A stretch of DNA of 64,000 nt from Carex sylvatica (lineage: Eukaryota > Streptophyta > Magnoliopsida > Poales > Cyperaceae), in the NCBI GenBank assembly GCA_964058845.1, contig CAXKVR010000107.1, positions 1-64,000 on the forward strand, given 5' to 3'. A model generated the notes under the pieces. That model ran no database searches, was not told where the DNA came from, and was given only the letters and a program-made list of their open reading frames with translations. Shown piece after piece: positions 24,942-36,073 of this stretch. Positions within the stretch are counted from its first letter, which is position 1, and each line of letters starts with the position of its first letter. Made by a program: the position numbers and the translations under genes.

Positions 24942-27817
24942 ATGAGCTTTGGGAGAACCCCTTTAGGAACGCTTAATTTTGAAGAAGAAGAACACTCAAG
25001 CATGGCAACTATACCCATCAACGCCAATACCAACCCAATGTTTGAGGAATTCAATCAAGATGGACCGGTGAACCAAGATGATCTATCCGTTCATGATGGT
25101 AGCTCAAACGTACGAGGACTATCACAAAACAACAACAATGGTCCTAACAATGGCTACAACAATAACAATGGACACCACAATGGAAATGGCCGACAACACA
25201 ACCACGGACACCGCTTTGGCTTCATTCCTCATGGCCAAGATCCGCGAGACATCAAGCCATCTCTCATCCACCTACTAGGCCAAAGTCAATTTGGAGGAGC
25301 ACAAAACGAAGATCCACATGCTCATTTGGCGGTCTTTGAAGAACATTGTGGCACTTTCGCTCGAGAAGGAGATGAGTTAGACAACCTCAAACTCAAATGC
25401 TTCCACTTGTTCCTCCGAGACAATGCAAGGACGTGGCTACGAACCGTCAACCGGGACCACATAGACACATGGGATGACATGGAGAAGTTATTCCTCGGAA
25501 AATACTTTCCTCCATCAAAGACCCAATATTTTCGGTCGAAAATCACGACTTTCAAGCAAGCCGAGGGGGAGTCTCTAACCGAGGCATGGGACCGATGGGC
25601 GGAGCTCCAACGCTTGTGTCCTAACCATGGCCTTGACATGTGGTTGTTTTTTCAATTCTTTTATGGGGGTTGCTCTATAGCTACCAAAACTCATTTAAAT
25701 TCAGCCGCAGGGGGCAACATGTCACTTATGAATCCGACACAAGCCATGGCAATGATCGAAACATGGCGATCAACCAAAGGGAGTGGACGGCCAAGCGAGG
25801 AGGACGAGCCTACAACACGCCGGGAGCCATGCAAGTCGACGAGGTTACCGCCTTGAGAGCTCAAATGGAAGCCATGCAACATCAAATGGCACAAATGCAG
25901 AACGCAAAATCCGTGACCAAGATGGCTCCATGCGGCATATGTGGGGACAAGACTCATATTACCTCCGATTGCCAAGTCCTTCTTGAAGGTGAGAATGTAG
26001 AACAAGCTAACACTATGTTCTACAATCAATGCGAAAAGAGGAATGACTCGATCTATAATAAGGTTAGACAAAATGATAATTTCAATTCAAATTCTTATAA
26101 TCCTAACACAAGGTGGAACCATCCGAATTTCAAATGGAGGACCGAGAATGACAACTCTTATCAAAACCAAGGAAACTCCAACCAATACCAAAACCGATTG
26201 AACCAAAACTCCTACCAAAATCCCTCTCAAATCAATGATATACAAAAGATGTTGCAAGAGATGAGAACCGAACAACAAGACTTCATTACCTACCAAAGGA
26301 ACACCAACACGGATGTGTCGGATTCCTTGAGGGATTTGAAAAAGAAGGTTGAGTTCTTAGACACAAAGACCTCAATGCTAGAAACACAAGTTGCACAACA
26401 AGCGTCTTCATCCTTCCGACAACAAGGCACACTACCGGGCAAGCCGGACATCAACCCTAGGGAGCAAGCAAAGGCCATAACTTTGAGGAGTGGCACAGGA
26501 TACGAAGGACCCAAGATGCCGACCATTGAAGAGCAACAACAACCTCCAACTCCTCTCAATGCGGATACACCGGCATCAAAAGAATCTCAAGAACCGGGTA
26601 ATTCTATCCCGGCTAAGGTAAAACCAATTGAAACACCCAAGTATGTCATACCACAAAGGTTTATACCCTTCCCACAAAGGTTGGTAAAACACAAACTTGA
26701 CCAACACTATGCCAAATTCATTGAACGCCTCAAGAAATTGAATATCACCATCCCTTTTACCGAAGCAATTACTCAAATGCCATCCTATGCAAAAATTTTG
26801 AAAGATATTTTGTCTAACAAAAGATCAATTGAGGAAGTAGGTACGGTATCCCTTAATGAGGAGTGTAGCGCTCTTTTCTTAAACAAGCTACCTCCGAAAT
26901 TGAAGGACCCCGGGAGTTTTGCAATTCCGTGTATAATTGGTGATACCAAATTTGAGAGGTGCCTATGTGATTTAGGCGCAAGTGTGAGCCTTATGCCAAA
27001 GTCCGTCTATCAAAGGCTAAATCTTAGTGACTTGAAACCCACAAGAATATCACTTCAATTAGCCGATAAGACGGTACGTTACCCTGAAGGGATTGCGGAA
27101 GATGTGATTGTTATGATAGGTAAATTCTTTGTCCCGGTAGATTTTGTGGTGGTTGAAATGGAGGAGGATACTCATACCCCTCTCCTATTGGGACGGGATT
27201 TCCTAACCACAGCCGATGCAAACATTATTGTCAAGGAAGGAAAAATATCCTTTGATATTGGAGACGAAAAGGTAAATTTTCACATGTTTAATGCCATCAA
27301 ATATCCTTCAAATGATAATGATTCTATTTGTAGATTGGATATTTTAGATTCTATTATAGCTACCTATATGGAGGAAGAGATGGTGAATGAGCAACTGGAC
27401 CAAATTCTAGAAGAATCCGAGTCCGAAAACGAGCAATTTGGTGAAAATTCTCTCCAGTGCGGATGGACCACACGCACTACGGATGGGCCCAGCCGCACTA
27501 AGCATCCAGAAGCTGTAGAACCAACTGTTCAGTGCGTCCCAACCACATCCGCACTACGGATGGAGCACCCGCACTCGCCAAAATCTGTGCAGTTCTTCGC
27601 CGTTTCAACCGATTCAAAAGCACCAAAGATCGAGCTCAAACCTTTGCCACCCAACCTTCGCTATGAATGCTTGGGAAAAGATAAGACACATCCGGTTAAT
27701 AGAGAATATGTGCCAGAAAAGTCGGTGGCAACATCTGAAACCGACAAACCTCGAGAAAATCAACACAAAATGGGGCAATGGGGAGGCCGTCCTCCCGATC
27801 CTCCATCCAAGCATTGA
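24942..27817 (+). pseudogene. Gag-protease polyprotein of element 2, one frameshift, truncated at RT
   Basis: Two overlapping frames (24942-25856 and 25640-27817) form one polyprotein broken by a single-base shift near the A run at 25759-25761. The N-terminal half has an Asn/Gly/His-rich stretch (about residues 60-90), then a Retrotrans_gag domain with DPHAHLAVFEEHC and WDRWAELQRLCPNHG. A CCHC knuckle of form C-x2-C-x4-H-x4-C lies at 25931-25972. The aspartic protease has DLGASVSLMP with the Asp codon at 26969-26971, and LLLGRDFL downstream. Then comes a linker with the element's GC-rich words (27454-27590), and the RT entry motif ELKPLPPNLRYE near 27636. About 10 residues later homology stops and an unrelated Pro-rich tail ends in a stop at 27815-27817. 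RT, RNase H and integrase are missing. The rest of the frame is open, so the element is young or was recently mobile in trans. Confidence 0.85.
27454..27590 (+). repeat. LTR-type GC-rich words inside the protease-RT linker, element 2
   Basis: CAGTGCGGATGG, CCGCACTA, CAGTGCG, CCGCACTACGGATGG and CCCGCACT occur here within the open frame. They match the word of this element's own LTR (23202-23502). Confidence 0.8.
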
Positions 27818-29108
27818 GGCCGCGCAGCACCACCACCACCTTCCGCCAATAGAGTAGTTCATGTTTCTCCCTATTTACTTTTGTTTATTTTTACGCATTG
27901 GGGACAATGCTTAATTTAAGCTTGGGGGATAGGAAGAAATTGTATCTTGCATTGCATTAATTTTAGATTTTTTTTTTTTTTAAATTTAGGATTTATAACC
28001 TTGACTTTTACTTGACCATGAATAGGATTTGTGATTTTGAACTTAAATGCTTGAAATTGCAAATTTGTCAAGATGTTTTACGAGGTTATAAAAATAGAGT
28101 CTTGCATAATTGGACTTAATTGTCTAATTAGGCATAGAGTATAAAATCATGTTTAATTTTTGTGTTAAAAGTTGGCAAAAATAAAAGTTTTAATAAATTT
28201 GAGTGATTGTCGAAAAATTAGAAATTTTAATGAGAATTTTAACGAGTTTTTAGGAATACCCTTGGAATAATTTGAAATAACCCCATAAATTGGCGAAAAA
28301 CTTAGTGGAAATAAAGGTTTACGAAAATGAAAACTTAGGAATTTAAATTTTTTTTTTTTGAAAATGCAACTTATATGTAGAAAATGAATTTAGAAAGATC
28401 GGGATATTCATGAGTATGATTTAATGCATATGGATGTGTGTATTCATGATATTTTGAAAAAATTGTTCAAAATTGTTCAAAATTAAAAAATTTAAGAAAA
28501 TAAGATTCTGCTTGCTTATGTTACGGCGATATGACGTACTTATAGCAATGAGTCATCGACACTTTGCTCCGCTAGTTTGCCCGATAAAGTGACCGGGTTC
28601 GCACTAAACATGTGAGTTCGTGTCATGGAAGGGTTGAACCATGAGCATGCAAATACACTTTTGAATTAAAATGGTTGGGTATGGATTAGCTATCTATAAC
28701 TAACCGATTTTGTCCTAAGGATAAAGATTTATAGTGTCATAAAATAAAAAACAACAAAATAAAAATTAAATTTTGCAAATATCAACACACTAAGCCCGCG
28801 ACTTTCTAACCTAAGCTTGATCCAAGCTTGGGGGATTTTTAAAAGAATTTTCACAAATAAGAATGCATTTTTTTGTAACAAATTTAGATAACCGAAGTTT
28901 ACAAATTCTAAGCTTTTAAAGAAATAAAAGTTAGAGTAATCGAATTGTGGTGTGAAGTATGATTAACCAAGGGTTGAACTTTAGATTAGTAGAAATTTAC
29001 ATTGAGGTTTCTAAATTTTGGAAAGATCATTCAAATTTTTTGATTAAGAAATGTATACTTGATATTGGGGATTAAATTAAGGATTGAATTGTAGTCCGAG
29101 TTTAGATG
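27818..29108 (+). other. 3' non-coding region of element 2
   Basis: AT-rich, no gene. It contains GGGGACAATGC followed by AAGCTTGGGGGAT (about 27900-27930) and a second CCAAGCTTGGGGGAT (about 28822-28837), both resembling polypurine tracts. It aligns with the cores of elements 1 and 3 and stops at GTTTAGATG. Confidence 0.7.
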
Positions 29109-30050
29109 TAACACTCCAATTTTAATTCTTTACATCACACTTGTAGTATCTTCATATGGACAGAGAAGAGGGTAACTGCAACCCTAATAGAACAATCCAA
29201 TTAAAGGAGTTTGGAGCACTCTAGTAGTGTCTCTAGATGGCAAGAGAAGAGGATATTTGCAACTTTAATACAACACTTCAATTGAAGGTGTTTGCAGCAC
29301 ACTAGTAGTGTCTTTAGATGGTAAAAGAAGAGAGAAGTTGCAATCCTAATATAATATTCCCATTGAAGGTCTTTACAACACTCTAGTCATATCTCCAGAT
29401 AGCAAAAGAAGAGGATGGCTGCAACTTAAATATAAAACTTTATTAATGTCTCCAGATGGTATAAGAAAAAGGTAATTGCAACCCTTATACAACACTCTAA
29501 TTGATGGTGTTTGCAATAATATAGTAGTGTCTCAATATGGCAAGAGAAGTGGGTAGTTGTAACCCTAATACAACACTCTGATTGAAAGTCTTTGCAGCAC
29601 ACTATTAGAGTCTCTAGATGGAAAGAGAAGAAGGTGGTTGCAACCCTAATACAACACTTCAATTGAAGGCATTTGTAGCATACTTGTAATGTATCAAGAT
29701 AGTAAGAGAAGAGGGTAATTGCCACACTAAAATAACACTCTAATTGAAGGTATTTACAGCACACTAGTCCAGATGGAAAGAGAAGATGGTAGTGTAAACC
29801 TAATACAACACTCCAATTAAAGGTCTTTGCAGCACACTAGTAGTGTCTCCATATGGCAAGAGAAGATGATGGTTACAACCCAATTAAAAAACTCCAATTG
29901 AAGGAGTTTGTATTACTTTAATAATATCTCTAGATGGCAAGAGAAGAGAGTGGTTGCAATTTTAAAATAACACTCCAATTGAAGGGGTTTGCAGCACTCT
30001 TATAGTATCTCCAAAAGGCAAGATAAGAGAGTGGTTGCAACCCCAAAAAA
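29109..30050 (-). repeat. Inverted, diverged 81-bp repeat array (second arm)
   Basis: About eleven units continue the minus-strand array interrupted by element 2. Units read AACACTCCAATTGAAGG, GCACACTAGTAGTGTCTC and GGCAAGAGAAGAGGGT on the + strand. A minus-strand frame of 112 codons (29426-29764) keeps the 27-residue period. Confidence 0.9.
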
Positions 30051-30369
30051 ATCCAAACAAATACATGAGCCCCTCTCTTAGCCCTATTATTCAATTTCAC
30101 ATTTAGAATAAGCACAAATCCCGAAATAAATGAGGTATTCAGCAAAGGCTTTGGAGAGCCCGCTGATGTAATTAACGGCGGGGACTTGTGCCTATCAGGA
30201 GTTAGATATTTCCACAATCAATAAATTCTCTCGAGGATGAACCGTAAGGAACAATAAAGAGAAATAAATATTTTGGGTTCGATGCCCTCCCATTTTCTTT
30301 TTAAATGAGAGCACTGAACCCTGGAACATTTAACACCGCACCTCCCATGCGACTTTCTGCACCCTACAG
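30051..30369. other. Unassigned spacer
   Basis: No gene or repeat that I recognise between the inverted array and the copia relic. Confidence 0.5.
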
Positions 30370-31092
30370 TGGTGAAGATGTCCTCTATCCTGGTTATACC
30401 TGGATTGGTTGCTAATTTTAACTTGGAGATTTAGTAGCTTGATGTGAAAAATGCTTTAGTGGAGTTCTGCATGAAGAAGGGTTTGTTGAGAAAGGCACTC
30501 TAATGATAATATAATCATTATTTTACTTTATGTTGATGACATGTTGGTTGTGGGGAATGATGTATTAGAGCTTTGAAAAAGAAGCTTGGGAATAAATTTG
30601 TAATGATGGATTTGGGTTCAACAAAGCAAATCCTTGATGTTAAAATCACTAGAGATCGCAAAAGATGTAAACTTTATTTGTCACAAGAGAGATATTTGGT
30701 TTAGGTGCTTGAACAGTTCAATATGAGTAAGTGCAAATCAGGTTCTACTCTGCTTGGAAATCATCTCAAGTTGACATTTGATGATTGTTCAAAGGAAGAA
30801 AAGGAAAAAGAAGAAATGAAGAAGGTGTCATATGCATCTGTGGTCGGTTCTTTGATGTACACAATGGTGTGTACAAGGTCCAATATTGCTCATGTTGTTG
30901 GAGTTGTAAGTCATTTTCTTTCTAATCCTGGTAAAGCTTATTGGAATGCTGTAAATAAAATTCTTAGGTACATTCGCAGTACTATTAGCTATTGTCTCTG
31001 TTACTGGGCTAACGAACCAGTTTTGAATGCATACACAGATGTTGATTAGGCCAGAGATGTTAACTCGAGGAAATCAACATCCGGTTATTATT
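30370..31092 (+). pseudogene. Ty1/copia reverse transcriptase-RNase H relic
   Basis: A first piece (about 30,370-30,480) resembles the start of the RT palm (QLDVKNAL) with two adjacent stops. After an internal deletion the YVDD catalytic box follows (codons 30529-30540). Then come MDLGSTKQILDVKI, LSQERYLV, the open stretch 30705-31049 with YASVVGSLMYTMVCTR and HFLSNPGKAYWNAV, and the RNase H start with YTDVD and NSRKSTSGY near 31,080. The order is that of copia Pol. Several stops and the missing middle of RT make it inactive. No copia LTR is seen nearby. Confidence 0.85.
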
Positions 31093-32628
31093 GGTCCCAA
31101 AGGCACTTAGAGGGGGTGAATAGGGTTGTTTTATAATTTTTATTCTAAGTTAAATTATCTAGCGTGTCTATAAGTTATTCTTGGCAGAATCTAGAATAAC
31201 TTGTATCTAAAGTTGTAAACTAATTAAATGATAAAATAAAGAGTAGATTTTAGAGACACTTGATACAAGAGTTGTTTACAGAGCTCAGCACTAATGATGA
31301 TATCTCCGGAGCTCGCGACCTTCGAGATGGCACGCCTTTCTTTACCCAATGAGAAAAGAGTACAAGGTAGAACCGATGAGCTCTTACAATCTTCTGAGAA
31401 GTCACATGGCCCGAGAGGCCAAATTGCTTAAGGAGCACTAAAGGCTCAAGATAACAAGACGAGCAACAAAGGCTCTAAAGGTGAGTGACAAAGGCTCAAG
31501 GAATAAGTGTAAAGGGTTGTAGAAGTTTATCTCGCAGGATCACTCTAAGAGTTTGCGTATTGGTTGAATAAGCTTGAGATTGAATAGAATATTGAAGTTC
31601 AAGTGCACAAGCTCCAACGGCTTTTTCTAGATCTGAGAAATTCGTGTATTGAAATTAATGGCGGCTAGAGTGATAATCTAAACCCTAAAATTGCTTCTAT
31701 TTATAGAGAGCTTATCAGAATGAAGTAATTTGGCCTGGGCCGTTATAACAGTTCATGGACCGTTATAACGGTCAGTCAACTTACAGTGGATTTGGATGCT
31801 GTTAACCCTAACGGTCTATGAACCGGTGTAACGGTCCCATAACAGTTGAGCTCTGGAGTTTTGGGAGTGCCGACCACATTTTACCGTTACAGGGTTAATT
31901 TATTCATCGTGCCACAGATTAAATGACCGTTGTAACGGTCACTGGACTATTACAATTTAACAATTTTTTTTAGTTAAGATATGTGCAGGTTCATAAGATT
32001 TAGAATTGCAACAAAATTGTTGAGGTTGTTTCCTTTGTCATTGAGATAACTGATTGCACCACTGTTCCAATGAAGGATAAGACTACAAAATCAATATCTA
32101 CTATTGACAATCTTTTTGAAAAGTGGTCATATGCCGAAATCAGACACTCGAGCACCAAGATACGACTATTTGAAGAGGTCTGGTTTAATTCATCTGGTTT
32201 CCAGAGGTTTAATTCATCCGGATCGTCACCTGGCGGTTTGGTTTCCAGAGGTCTAGCGTTGCAACTCTACTCCGGACCGTTGCAATGGAATAATTATGTC
32301 AGCCTGCGCACCTTTTGTATTTTTGTCGTCGTTTGGTCATACAAACTCCGATTTGAGTGAATTAAAGTTTAAAATTTCTAGGAGACCGACATCTTCAACT
32401 TCTATGTATTAAATTTGTTGAAAATATGAACATATGGATCGGTATAGACTGTGAAAGACAGATGTCAGATATAGTAACGTCTATAACCTAGATTTGTCTC
32501 TCTCTCCTTTTATATAGAAGCAAATACTAGGTTTCTAAGCCGTCAAACTTCATCTTATAAATTCACAAGAGAGCCACCATGGTTGTTAGACTTTAAACTT
32601 CAATACTTATTCAACAACTGAAGATCTC
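31093..32628. other. Unclassified repeat-like segment with ACCGTTATAACGGTC words
   Basis: Homology to copia stops at about 31,092 and a segment starting GGCACTTAGAGGGGGTGAATAG begins, a form common at edges of plant repeats. At 31742-31947 it has palindromic words built on CCGTTATAACGG. The part after 32,030 has LTR-like wording (AAAGTGGTCATATGCCG, GTTTGGTCATACAAACTCC). No coding domain is visible. Confidence 0.5.
31742..31947 (+). repeat. CCGTTATAACGG palindrome cluster
   Basis: Copies and near copies at about 31742, 31759, 31811, 31829, 31883 and 31925, including GACCGTTATAACGGTC and GACCGTTGTAACGGTC. The style matches the word clusters of the LTR elements but the word is different. Confidence 0.7.
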
Positions 32629-33736
32629 AGATATCACCATATTTGATCTATTGTTCAGACCAATCCCCGTACCAAAATTTATGTTTTAAACAATTAAATA
32701 GCATCTATTACATTGAATATCTATAGAATGTGATACTGCTGTGTTTTAATTCTTATTTGAGAAAAATTGGCAAAATCAGGAGGTAACTGACAATCTGAGA
32801 CTTTGCATGCGAGTCGCATCAACCCTGACGCGAGTCGCTTAACACTCTGATGCTACCACAGACGCTAGCCGCATCAGACAAACTTCGATGCGAGTCGCAT
32901 CCCTGACACGCGACCCGTGTTATACTCTGACGCTACCACAGACGCTAGCCGCATCAGACAAACTCTAATGTGAGTCGCATTAACCTTGACGTGAGTCGCA
33001 TCAGAGTTTTCCAGAGAAGAAGGCGGAGACTCAATAGAGGCCCAATTAAGGCCCAAAGATGAAAAGGTCGTTTGGAAAGGCTATAAAAGGACATCCTCTG
33101 CCACTAATAAGGGGACCGAACAGAATCCAACAGACTGGTTCAAAAAGAGAGATTAAGCGGGAGAGCTGAGAAGTGAAGATTGGAAGAGCTTCACAGATCT
33201 TCTTTCCTTCTTCTTCGGATTTTATTATGATTTGTTCTTTCTTTACTTTCTTTTTTTCTTTCTTGATCATGATTGAGTAGATCTCTTAGTTTCTAGGGTT
33301 AAGATGTTGTCTGAAACTCTGTTTTGTAATGCATGATGTTTAGATCTGAGTTTATATTTGTGTTCATTTGCCTGAGTATTATTTATATTGCTTGATCTGA
33401 GTCGCGTGAAGGACCAGAGAGGCAGAGTTGAAGGACGAAGTCTGAAATCCTTGAAACTTCGTTTTATAATCAAGTAAAACTAAGCTTTTAATTGTTGTCA
33501 TTTACTGTTATCGAATTTAGAAAATATAAACAAATAAAATTAACCTTTTCTTACTTCTAGTACCTAACTGAGTTAAGCAAGAGTCAAGAATTGAATCATT
33601 TCCTGTGGATCGATACTTGATTATACCATTCGATAAGGGTTGTACACTTGCAATCTAATTCGAGAGATCAATCAAGGTTTTAAAGAAAGTACAGCTCGTT
33701 GTACTGAAACTTTGTGTATACGCTTTGCGCATAATA
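32629..33736 (+). repeat. 5' LTR of element 3 (internally deleted)
   Basis: It starts GATATCACCATATTTGATC and ends ATAATA before the primer site. Compared with the 3' LTR it lacks about 390 bp, the join lying near 33,395. GCGAGTCGC words lie at 32806-33005, and TATAAAA at 33082-33088. Confidence 0.8.
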
Positions 33737-33742
33737 AGTTTT

Positions 33743-33760
33743 TGGCACCATTGTCGGGGA
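33743..33760 (+). promoter_or_regulatory. Primer binding site, tRNA-Asp type (element 3)
   Basis: TGGCACCATTGTCGGGGA, three mismatches to the tRNA-Asp complement, in the expected place after the LTR. Confidence 0.8.
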
Positions 33761-33883
33761 ACGACAATCATTTTTTGGATTTTAGCTTATCCAAGTTAAT
33801 CTAGATTTTAATCTGTATCATTTTTTTTATTATTCTCATTCCAAAATCTGACTTTCTTACCACCTTCCACAAACAACTATCAA

Positions 33884-34982
33884 TTGAGGACCAAAAGTAA
33901 CTACCACCTGAGGAGCAAATTACTTTTTTTTGACGAAACTCCTCCAAACGACATTGATCCTGCACAGTCATCTCTAGACGCGACCAGTGTCCCAGTCAAA
34001 GCGACTTGCATCAAGCCTGATGCGCCCCGCATCAAGGTAGACGCGACTCGTGTTAAGGAGATAATGTCAGAACATCCGAGCAGGGAAGACAGGGAAGCAG
34101 AGGAAAGTGATAAGGAAGACCTGACTGACCAATCTGACGATGACATGGATGTCTTCATGCCAAGGACTTTACGCGAGTTTAATGTGCCAAGGGCTGGAGA
34201 TGTGAGAGGTGCAATCAGGCTACCAAGAGTTCCTGGCCAGCAACCAAACTTCAATCCGAGAGTTGTCAACATGGTTTAGCAGAAGACATTCAATGGCTTG
34301 GATCATGAGGACCCGCATGCTCATCTCCAAATTTTTCGTGAATACATTACAACCATTAAGACCAATGGGGCAACAGTTGATTATACCAAACTTGCTTTAT
34401 TTCCTTTTACTCTTAGGGACAAGGCCAAGAAATGGTTAGGGTCATTACTAAGGGACTCCATTACCAACTGGAGAGAACTGTCTAAATTATTTATGACAAT
34501 GTTTTTTTCTCACAAAAGGATTGCCAAGGTAAGAAACCAACTGACCAGTTTTAGGCAAAGATCTGATGAATCCCTCAATGAGTCATGGGAATGGTTTAGG
34601 GAATTGCAGTACTCTTGTCCTCACCATGGTATTCCAGATTGGTTGTTGATTCAAACTTTTTATGATGGCTTAACTGAGAACACTCGTACTACTGTTGATG
34701 TAGTTGCAGGTGCTGATGTCAAGGGAACCTCTTGAGGCCATAATTTTGATTGATAACATGGCACAGAACCAATAGTGGTCTGGCCACGACAACACCCGAC
34801 CTAGAGGTGGCAACAAATACGAGGTTGATCACATCACTGCTCTAACCGTCAAGATGGATGCTATGCAGAGGGTAATGGATAAGTTGAGTGTGAAGGCAGT
34901 CGAGTAGCAGCCGCAAGCATGTGTAATGTGTGGAGATGAAATGCACTCTTATGAGCAATGCCCAAGTGTAATGTGTGGAGAT
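33884..34982 (+). pseudogene. gag of element 3, decayed
   Basis: The frame opens at 33884, has an in-frame stop at 34277-34279, and continues in the same frame from 34298 as a Retrotrans_gag domain (DHEDPHAHLQIF, ESWEWFRELQYSCPHHG). Near 34,720 the frame shifts, and further stops follow before a CCHC knuckle with C-x2-C-x4-H-x4-C spacing (about 34,919-34,960). The N-terminal part (33972-34052) contains this element's own GCGAC/GCATC words within coding sequence. The frame is cut by the inverted LTR at 34,983. Confidence 0.8.
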
Positions 34983-36073
34983 GTGTATGTTCTTTAGCCG
35001 TTTACTTGTGTAAGGATCCATTGACCGTACCTAAAGTTCCGAAACCTCAACTCTCGTTATCTGACTTAATGAACTTGGTAAGGAAATGCAACTTCACCTT
35101 CTTAGATCTCATACCTCTAGTGTATTCAATCCTAAGTTATTTGTCTGGTTTACTAAATGTATCCACTATCTCTCAATAGATGGAAATTTCACCTCTCAGT
35201 TACTATTGATCTCACCTCCCAGATCAAAGATCTACCTCAAATACTTGATCTAATTGTAAAAAATATCAAGGCCAAAATACTAGAAGAGATGCTATAGACA
35301 TTCAACAGTAGACAACAAGATTCATTCAAATAATTTCAATCAAGCAATAGAAATAATACTCATGCAAATGAACACAAATATAAACTCAGATCTAAACATC
35401 ATGCATTACAAAACAGAGTTTCAGACTACATCTTAACCCTAGAAACTAAAAGATCTACTTAATCATGATCAAGAAAGAAAGAAAGAAAGTAAAGAAAGAA
35501 CAAATCATAATAAAAACTCGAAGAAGAAAGAAAGAAGATCTGTGAAGCTCTCCAATCTTCACTTCTCAGCTCTCCAATCTTCACTGCTCAGCTCTCCCGC
35601 TTCTTCTCTCTTTTTGAACCTCTCTCTTAGATTCTGTTCGATCCCCTTTCATCTTTGGGCCTTAATTGGGCATGCGCCTTCTGCTCTGAAAAACTCCAAT
35701 GCGGCTCGCGTCAGGGTTGATGCGAGTCGCATCATAGTCTGTCTGATGCGGCTAGCGTCTGTGGTAGCGCCAGAGTGGTAACGCGAGTCGTGTGGCATGG
35801 ATGCGAGTCGCATCGAAGTCTGTCTGATGCGGCTAGCATCTGTGGTAGTGCCAGAGTGGTAAGCGACTCGCGTGAAGGTTGATGCGACTCGCATGCACAG
35901 TCTCAGATTATCAGTTATCTTCTGATTTCGCCAATTTATCTGCAAATAAGAATGAAAACGCAGCAGTACCACATTCTATAGATATTCAATGTAATAGACG
36001 CTATTTAATTGTTTAAAGCGCAAATTTTGGTACGGGGATTGGTCTGAATAATATATCAAATATGGTGATATCA
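34983..36073 (-). repeat. Inverted partial LTR inside element 3
   Basis: Minus-strand copy of the element 3 LTR from its TGATATCA start (36073) down to the CTTTAGC/TTTACTTGTG region, so it lacks the 3' end of the LTR. It keeps the section that the 5' LTR has lost, and its word cluster (35698-35905). An 18-bp duplication, GTGTAATGTGTGGAGATG, lies at about 34920 and again at about 34967 beside the left edge. Confidence 0.85.

Larger units (their letters stand above)
23036..29108 (+). mobile_element. Element 2: Athila-like Ty3/gypsy element with Gag-PR only
   Basis: A complete 5' LTR, a perfect tRNA-Asp primer site, a long Gag-protease frame and a 1.29-kb 3' non-coding segment. RT, RNase H, integrase, the last polypurine tract and the 3' LTR are absent. 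It lies inside the inverted 81-bp array: the left flank ends CCCTAATACA and the right flank resumes AACACTCC, which together rebuild a unit almost exactly. The right end breaks off at GTTTAGATG, a point that in element 1 lies about 35-45 bp before the LTR. Confidence 0.85.

Noticed and set aside
25322..26776. Minus-strand frames opposite gag
   Set aside because: Shadows of the Gag-PR coding strand with no family resemblance.
31250..32360. Short frames between the copia relic and element 3
   Set aside because: No recognisable domain; composition is that of repeat DNA.
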